From QGNO01 sp964493125 (lineage in GTDB: Bacteria > Chloroflexota > Dehalococcoidia > Lucifugimonadales > QGNO01), in the NCBI GenBank assembly GCA_964493125.1, contig CAZBMS010000029.1, forward strand, positions 1 through 18,574: a stretch of DNA of 18,574 nt, in the 5' to 3' direction. How positions within the stretch are numbered: position 1 is the stretch's first letter; each line of letters begins with the position of its first letter. A program made the translations under genes and the position numbers. The notes under the pieces are model-generated. The model ran no database searches. It had not been told where the DNA came from and worked only from the letters and a program-made list of their open reading frames with translations. Positions 18,201 through 18,574 of the stretch are shown piece by piece.

Positions 18201-18574
18201 GATGGAGACACTGGTATTGGCATCAGAACTTTCCCATGCAGTATTCATTCCGCTTGGGGATGACAGAACAATTAAAGGCTTGATGTCTCCTCTAGTAACG
18301 GCCATTTCCAGTGTGACTCTGGAACCGAGTTCACCTTCGAAAGTCCAGACGTCTTGTTGGTCGGTGGTGAGAGCTCCTTCCGACACGTTTTCTAGTTTCC
18401 CTTTATTGGATGAGGAAAACGCAGCTATCGGGACTGTGGATACTGTGACTGGAGAGAGGTTTTCTCCAGTGGTATCGACAGCGGCTACAGTGAAATTGTA
18501 AGGAATGCCATTGGTTAATTGTCTTACTGTAAAACTTTCATATTCTTTGTTTGGATCTCCCGCCATGACTTCTA
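9267..18574 (-). CDS. Giant multidomain extracellular double protease with beta-propellers (5' end outside window)
   Basis: The frame stays open to the right edge. The first Met (18566) has no ribosome binding site and falls in the middle of an FN3 domain, so the true start is outside and the protein exceeds 3100 residues. Residue numbers here count from that Met. Order: FN3 end (1-48), PPC-like (55-152), subtilisin S8 (187-478), Fn3-like sandwich (485-605), Ig-like DDG domain (655-753), GATase-1-like (760-915 plus 1737-1772), NHL repeats (990-1722), FN3 (1774-1866), Thr/Pro repeat linker (1888-1939), beta-rich region (1945-2095), zincin metallopeptidase (2095-2362), YVTN propeller (2424-2806) and C-terminal tail (2807-3099). 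The domain set implies a secreted or surface enzyme; the signal peptide would lie beyond the edge. No C-terminal membrane anchor, LPXTG or secretion-type repeat is visible. Both protease sites look intact. Roles in protein degradation, self-processing or surface binding are inferred. Confidence 0.93.
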   Translation of the reverse strand, partial: EVMAGDPNKEYESFTVRQLTNGIPYNFTVAAVDTTGENLSPVTVSTVPIAAFSSSNKGKLENVSEGALTTDQQDVWTFEGELGSRVTLEMAVTRGDIKPLIVLSSPSGMNTAWESSDANTSVSINDHWLTETGTYSVRTASLTSASGSYRLSINSADPSQKIVQARNSWVGRAWDIAGTGNACEIVPGNRGEGVEIAILDSGIDYNHPDLMYQLNHSDRDKVVRRINFVGVDSGNSPSTYALDPAIKGHGTELAGVAAGTRGIAPGACLWAVKTVWNFAGGGFDEWRMAGFDYAVKGPDGTPKTGDEPDVIAHATGSPNTSDGLTAMSVMMDIATEQGIVVVQSAGNQPESMYTLNESASSVKAITVGALTSDLKEVQGRSSRGPTADLRIKPDLVAPGQNISTTKASTEHDLSNPSYQAYVVTSGTSIAVPHVAGVAGLIKQQHPDWTPEMIKAAMMNTADPLTNDRLWEQGAGAINKDRALATSLLVMPPSLSFGQLTTNKTGKHTINLQNFGANSIEVNLSTETRIYSGGNWPQDNNTGNGLYLADSSDVAVSSSTETVSPGAVTSVELSAGPFTADSPEGWYEGRVSVTSSEGTLTVPYIFYLSHSNSNYDKIFGGPKMVCGNTGFMARFIGASDCNSGPSKPNQYPVKPDSNDQVYITALIGDARDSVPSGIPGVNHFSVELVYSLSSVESKSAVVNMLDDGLQGDRYANDRLYGAAIGPFNSKESVTYYIRATNGEGNVFESETVTFDVNDPFIKTSDILVLNSPNGGMRHQGRYLQNVIDSLGLPYDLWDEMTRGPVTLSTLNSYLTGAVIAVGVNPDSGANIRDFLDNGGNLLLSTSQDWRPIQFGSDGINFAVKYLNTEQWNLEQYFPDGGGGGTGATSRREFGGVAPSLQGVSNDPIGNGLELQFGIRSTHATSGGRARYCGEPYADPVIEHSTQSCMPAMQVLRTVEYGNRNDVEDIFHFGAIDPLSSPMDTASGPRSLVDRIVKIKDGEGTVDFEWGNANSRSFFDPIAIVVDRSGNIFIADDTDRIYKYGPDRQLIKTIGGSRHQSSASNSDFGKFYSISGLAIDTQGNLYVADIDDFRGSVSILDNDGNYLGKVGGDFQWGASRYSGYDRQLMNTQITTPVDVGIDKNGDVWVVELGATFYHGGNGTNRVMKFQPGAGGSHISTPVSRLGVQANDIPCQTRDKWTGGKNSTHIAIYNNESSNEPEPLLLTGSYPYQGAKYGSLQLISSSGSLKGCNDPNLNESQWGNSPLANMENPRAIAINSSGQVIVGQDTGDYHSVNGRRVYDDTSVVVIYDINTGEKIRSLFKGGVENNLFGPIADIFIASDDSIYILDTGDSSLDTGDSSPVVEKFSANGEFLWTLGNTSSGEESDFNGIRGISHDNFENIYAADSFNHRIVKLDKSGNTVATFGSKGHNVGEFYFPEGVAVGDDGTIFIADTGNHRIQKIDTSGKYTAWGSEGESESEFKFPKGIALDSSGNVYVADTENHRIQKFTSEGVFISKWGGPRPFAEQRGRLYSRGPDYTNENTRYMGHDGQIKNPKTHEEVKISRTTGEKIFTNVNGYLWYPGALAVDSSGNIYVADTRHGMVQKFNAEGQLIDPAAEYRMGAGNGKLSYVYSHKLTESDKADGVTVAVNNEGNIYTSGIRNILSSDQPHSDTSYLSVFAPGDLSGQYDDLPVWSTLKSQHATGVVGPITGLTITDSGDIYAAVSSFVDYPVGRPAAYRLDNGVYKVVYLGFDVNAIVEPSQRDELISRALKWLSGIEVAPTIISPHANADVSDQEITFKWHPSENAEDYRLQIMHLTDPENFGIRDIYLDGTQYSETITQPGKYFWRVRPRDVDCNPGNWSKPRTISVSSAITGSAPLPTGNDLRCSASTPISTPVVTPQAATSTPVVTPQAATSTPVVTPQAATSTPVVTPQAATSTPVVTVDTFREAYTFVTMPLHGQRATFWDPQIGVRITTSESIKLRNDQGDYSTTIYKIDDVDWSIPDLGDALSLTLCSDETCTDGQPVEGATRTLYGGIDSLEEGRSMLLDFYTATPLFGGKYYKLSISENALIRIGENDEYQLVKFVDNPDVVFSTADMTRFVLPINLKYDNSICNGGNSGWASENSGQPMCLNTDQVGSLVFGNEEEQLSHYFNAMSADKSFTLSPVKDREGFVRKAIQIDRGKDYEPYGSCQRYAEVEGRLLYDDCPNELTLPSVQTQTTEMFDLDRYALIRDEDGNPNLLLNYNDRASESLYWLNRQRGEPNRYHNHNVTVIYNYGTYQRATLGAATRPSRNTDTDFTISNEESLRTWTHELGHALFGLPDLYYHGAIGESPYQVGNIDIMGSNNGKWTPITAWGLIASELAEPLSVITDSEMTDFVYTDDYQLLSSEWTPTAAPVIPAEAAVADETFSIPAAYVSKVQEGINGVSGLAGIFSMAVTSDGNYIYAASQYQSSVIVLSIDPDSGSLTLIQKIRDTNTDPSTVSLSPDEKHLYVTSSRADKLIVFSRDATTGTLTSLPDVTGNSGTGGGAYGLDVSPDGNHVYVTGNNPGTGEMSNIVVFNRNPSSGALTLVEKIQAQNYGIDEARFVQVSPDGNHVYVLSRGDENLSVFSRDASSGALTFVTKYAPYDYTPRIDGLRDSSSLKISPDGKNVYTTGRSPSALSVFSRDLSTGLLTLVEELVYNNDLSSTIGLKFASSVDVSPDGSYVYATGSRSWALSVFSRDSSSGSLTFVKMFADTTVREANSHVSDWSICDQTSSHVCNGIYGLKSADLVVVNPVNNDVYVAASGNYTIVTFDPLNSEVTGTEVSRLGRPAIAEEPASTAYIGCGSSNDKCTIYDNTQPEFKILKIPAIIERDTKEVVGHYLIEFYGTTGYNKNISLESETVNFSNKPGAFPGGIGIWKQDLSDQAWITYKCRSMFSNSPNCNGREFFFNNGNKDTYAEFYPALPRVNSGSGKSTDISSFHLFPWWSSHALPLDGEELEQELSNMPYSIELPVLEIPPYGSGEGETINYGGGSKVAIVTLSFETMVDELKSRLRTANDAQLLEVEQYELNGSTEFTLQIRKLENKVPMTYRDHIRPEQMWSLKGPLADEVLKYGYHYPHR
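9270..10148 (-). other. C-terminal tail with the distal part of the M6-like metallopeptidase
   Basis: Residues 2807-3099 of the giant protein. Residues 2840-2900 (FKILKIPA, GHYLIEFYGTTGYNKN, GGIGIWKQD) resemble the strands that follow the catalytic helices in M6/InhA-like peptidases, where a 'YFLIEYR...GYD...G.LIYHVD' pattern is common. The rest, with WWSSHALPL near 2964 and a helical segment 3020-3045 followed by strands, is unassigned. No sorting signal is seen at the end. Confidence 0.5.
10149..11297 (-). other. Seven-bladed YVTN / lactonase-type beta-propeller
   Basis: Residues 2424-2806 of the giant protein hold seven repeats of the form 'VSPDG.HVYV....  LSVFSRD.SSGALT'. Blade cores appear at SDGNYIYAAS, SPDEKHLYVTS, SPDGNHVYVTG, SPDGNHVYVLS, SPDGKNVYTTG, SPDGSYVYATG and NPVNNDVYVAA. 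Seven is the usual number for this fold, so the ring looks complete. Lactonase catalytic residues cannot be identified by eye; a binding platform is the safer reading. Confidence 0.85.
11481..12284 (-). other. Zincin metallopeptidase domain, M6-like
   Basis: Residues 2095-2362 of the giant protein. The zinc motif is THELGHALFGLPDLYYH, with H2308, E2309 and H2312 at 11631-11645 on the minus strand. A Met-turn-like GNIDIMGSNNG (D2337-G2340) and AWGLIASELAEPL follow, as in M6 and related metzincin-like peptidases. D2319 or H2323 is the likely third ligand. The preceding region (1945-2095) is beta-rich and cysteine-containing, with pairs such as CSDETC, and may act as a prodomain or sandwich domain. 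Confidence 0.8.
12751..12900 (-). repeat. 33-bp tandem repeat, 4 full copies plus 18 bases
   Basis: Copies begin at 12751, 12784, 12817 and 12850, with a partial copy at 12883. They encode an 11-residue unit TPVVTPQAATS in the giant protein (residues 1888-1939). The copies differ only at a few synonymous positions (for example gag/gaa and gct/gcc), which indicates recent expansion. The unit is a Thr/Pro-rich spacer of the kind found between extracellular domains. Its length, a multiple of three, allows copy-number change without frameshift. Confidence 0.97.
12969..13247 (-). other. Fibronectin type III-like domain
   Basis: Residues 1774-1866 of the giant protein show the FN3/Ig sandwich pattern: ITFKWHPSENAEDYRLQI (core Trp and Tyr), TQYSETI, and GKYFWRVRPRD...WSKPRTISV. 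It joins the GATase-like domain to the Thr/Pro linker. Confidence 0.75.
13251..13358 (-). other. C-terminal piece of the GATase-1-like domain (split by the propeller)
   Basis: Residues 1737-1772 (NGVYKVVYLGFDVNAI followed by SQRDELISRALKWL) match the last strand and helix that usually close the GATase-1/ThuA-like domain of such proteases ('YRVVYLGFG.EAI...R..LL.RAL.WL'). They cannot belong to the NHL repeats that precede them. Confidence 0.6.
13401..15599 (-). other. NHL-repeat beta-propeller block, about 11 repeats
   Basis: Residues 990-1722 of the giant protein. The best repeats lie at 1386-1500 and 1577-1600 with 'GVAVDDDGTIFIADTGNHRIQK' style sequence (IFIADTGNHRIQKI, VYVADTENHRIQKF, IYVADTRHGMVQKF). 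More divergent repeats begin near 1014, 1070, 1131, 1267, 1328, 1639 and 1702, separated by loops of up to about 100 residues. Eleven repeats suggest two propellers or one with accessory strands. Confidence 0.85.
14497..14538 (-). repeat. 21-bp tandem duplication inside the NHL block
   Basis: Copies 14497-14517 and 14518-14538 match at 18 of 21 bases and encode LDTGDSS twice (residues about 1344-1357). It is an in-frame microduplication in a propeller loop. Confidence 0.9.
15822..16289 (-). other. N-terminal piece of a GATase-1-like alpha/beta domain
   Basis: Residues 760-915 of the giant protein: SDILVLNSPNGG, RYLQNVIDSLGLPYDLWDE, LNSYLTGAVIAVG and RDFLDNGGNLLLSTSQDW. This alternation of strands and helices is the domain that accompanies many secreted S8, C25 and M6 peptidases; no glutaminase-type catalytic Cys is seen. 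The expected final strand and helix are displaced to 1737-1772. Confidence 0.65.
16308..16604 (-). other. Ig-like beta-sandwich (DDG-type) domain
   Basis: Residues 655-753 of the giant protein carry VELVYSLSS, VNMLDDGLQGD, ANDRLYGAAIGPF and VTYYIRATNGEGN. This pattern is frequent in secreted bacterial proteins as a structural module before catalytic or anchor regions. Confidence 0.6.
17133..18008 (-). other. Subtilisin-like S8 serine peptidase domain
   Basis: Residues 187-478 of the giant protein contain the complete triad: D198 (AILDSGIDYNHPD), H247 (KGHGTELAGVAAG) and S426 (SGTSIAVPHVAG; codon 17289-17291), plus the oxyanion N345 (QSAGNQPE). The 'GLIKQQHPDWTPEMIKAAM' helix after the serine and the 'GAGAINKDRAL' exit are typical. 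No protease-associated insert is seen. A Fn3-like sandwich (LSFGQLTTN...HTINLQNFG) follows, as in C5a-peptidase-like subtilases. Confidence 0.95.
18111..18404 (-). other. PPC-like (pre-peptidase) beta-sandwich
   Basis: Residues 55-152 of the giant protein: GALTTDQQDVWTFEGELGSRVTLEM, then IVLSSPSG, and LTETGTYSVRTASLTSASGSYRLS. This pattern is that of prepeptidase C-terminal domains (jelly-roll sandwich), which accompany secreted peptidases. Here it precedes the S8 domain. Confidence 0.75.
18423..18574 (-). other. Partial fibronectin type III domain at the window edge
   Basis: Visible residues up to 48 include YESFTVRQLTNGIPYNFTVAAVDTTG, the C-terminal half of an FN3 domain (strands E-F-G with the Leu-x-x-Gly-x-x-Tyr pattern). 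The first strands are missing, which shows that the gene continues beyond 18574. Confidence 0.8.

Overview
The window looks like chromosomal DNA of a free-living bacterium with moderately AT-rich coding sequence. The best taxonomic clue is the partial lipoprotein at the left edge. Its long lysine/glutamate/valine linker followed by a 'TEFNEAPMLA' segment is a style I associate with oligopeptide ABC transporter binding proteins of Chloroflexota. An FHA-cyclase fusion, a SpoIIM-like membrane protein and very large propeller proteins fit the same phylum. The assignment is tentative. I see no rRNA, tRNA, IS element, CRISPR array or phage gene.

Left part (1-6945). A lipoprotein gene runs off the left edge on the minus strand. 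A 450-base divergent gap separates it from a plus-strand run: an FHA/class III nucleotide cyclase, an unrecognised coiled-coil protein, and a MerR-type helix-turn-helix protein. The last of these ends exactly where a convergent SpoIIM-like membrane gene ends. Divergent from that gene are a gamma-glutamyltransferase-superfamily Ntn-hydrolase, whose glutamate-recognition residues appear to be replaced, and a PP2C protein phosphatase. The FHA domain and the phosphatase point to Ser/Thr phosphorylation signalling, but no kinase lies in the window. Three plus-strand genes start with TTG or GTG.

Right part (7007-18574). Two genes on the minus strand are built largely of beta-propellers. The first is a 710-residue protein made of about 12 NHL repeats with no signal peptide. 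The second is a giant open frame of at least 3099 residues that runs off the right edge within a fibronectin type III domain. Its order is: FN3 end, PPC-like domain, complete subtilisin-type S8 protease (D198/H247/S426), beta-sandwiches, an alpha/beta GATase-1-like domain, a long NHL propeller region, FN3, a tandem 11-residue Thr/Pro linker, a zincin metallopeptidase with HELGH, a seven-bladed YVTN propeller, and a C-terminal tail.

The most interesting reading is that both propeller blocks are nested inside other domains. The NHL block splits the GATase-like domain: its last strand and helix reappear about 800 residues later. The YVTN propeller splits the M6-like metallopeptidase between its catalytic helices and its later 'YLIEF...GY' strands. 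The product would be a secreted double protease carrying two inserted propeller platforms. A paired-hairpin element lies between the two propeller genes.
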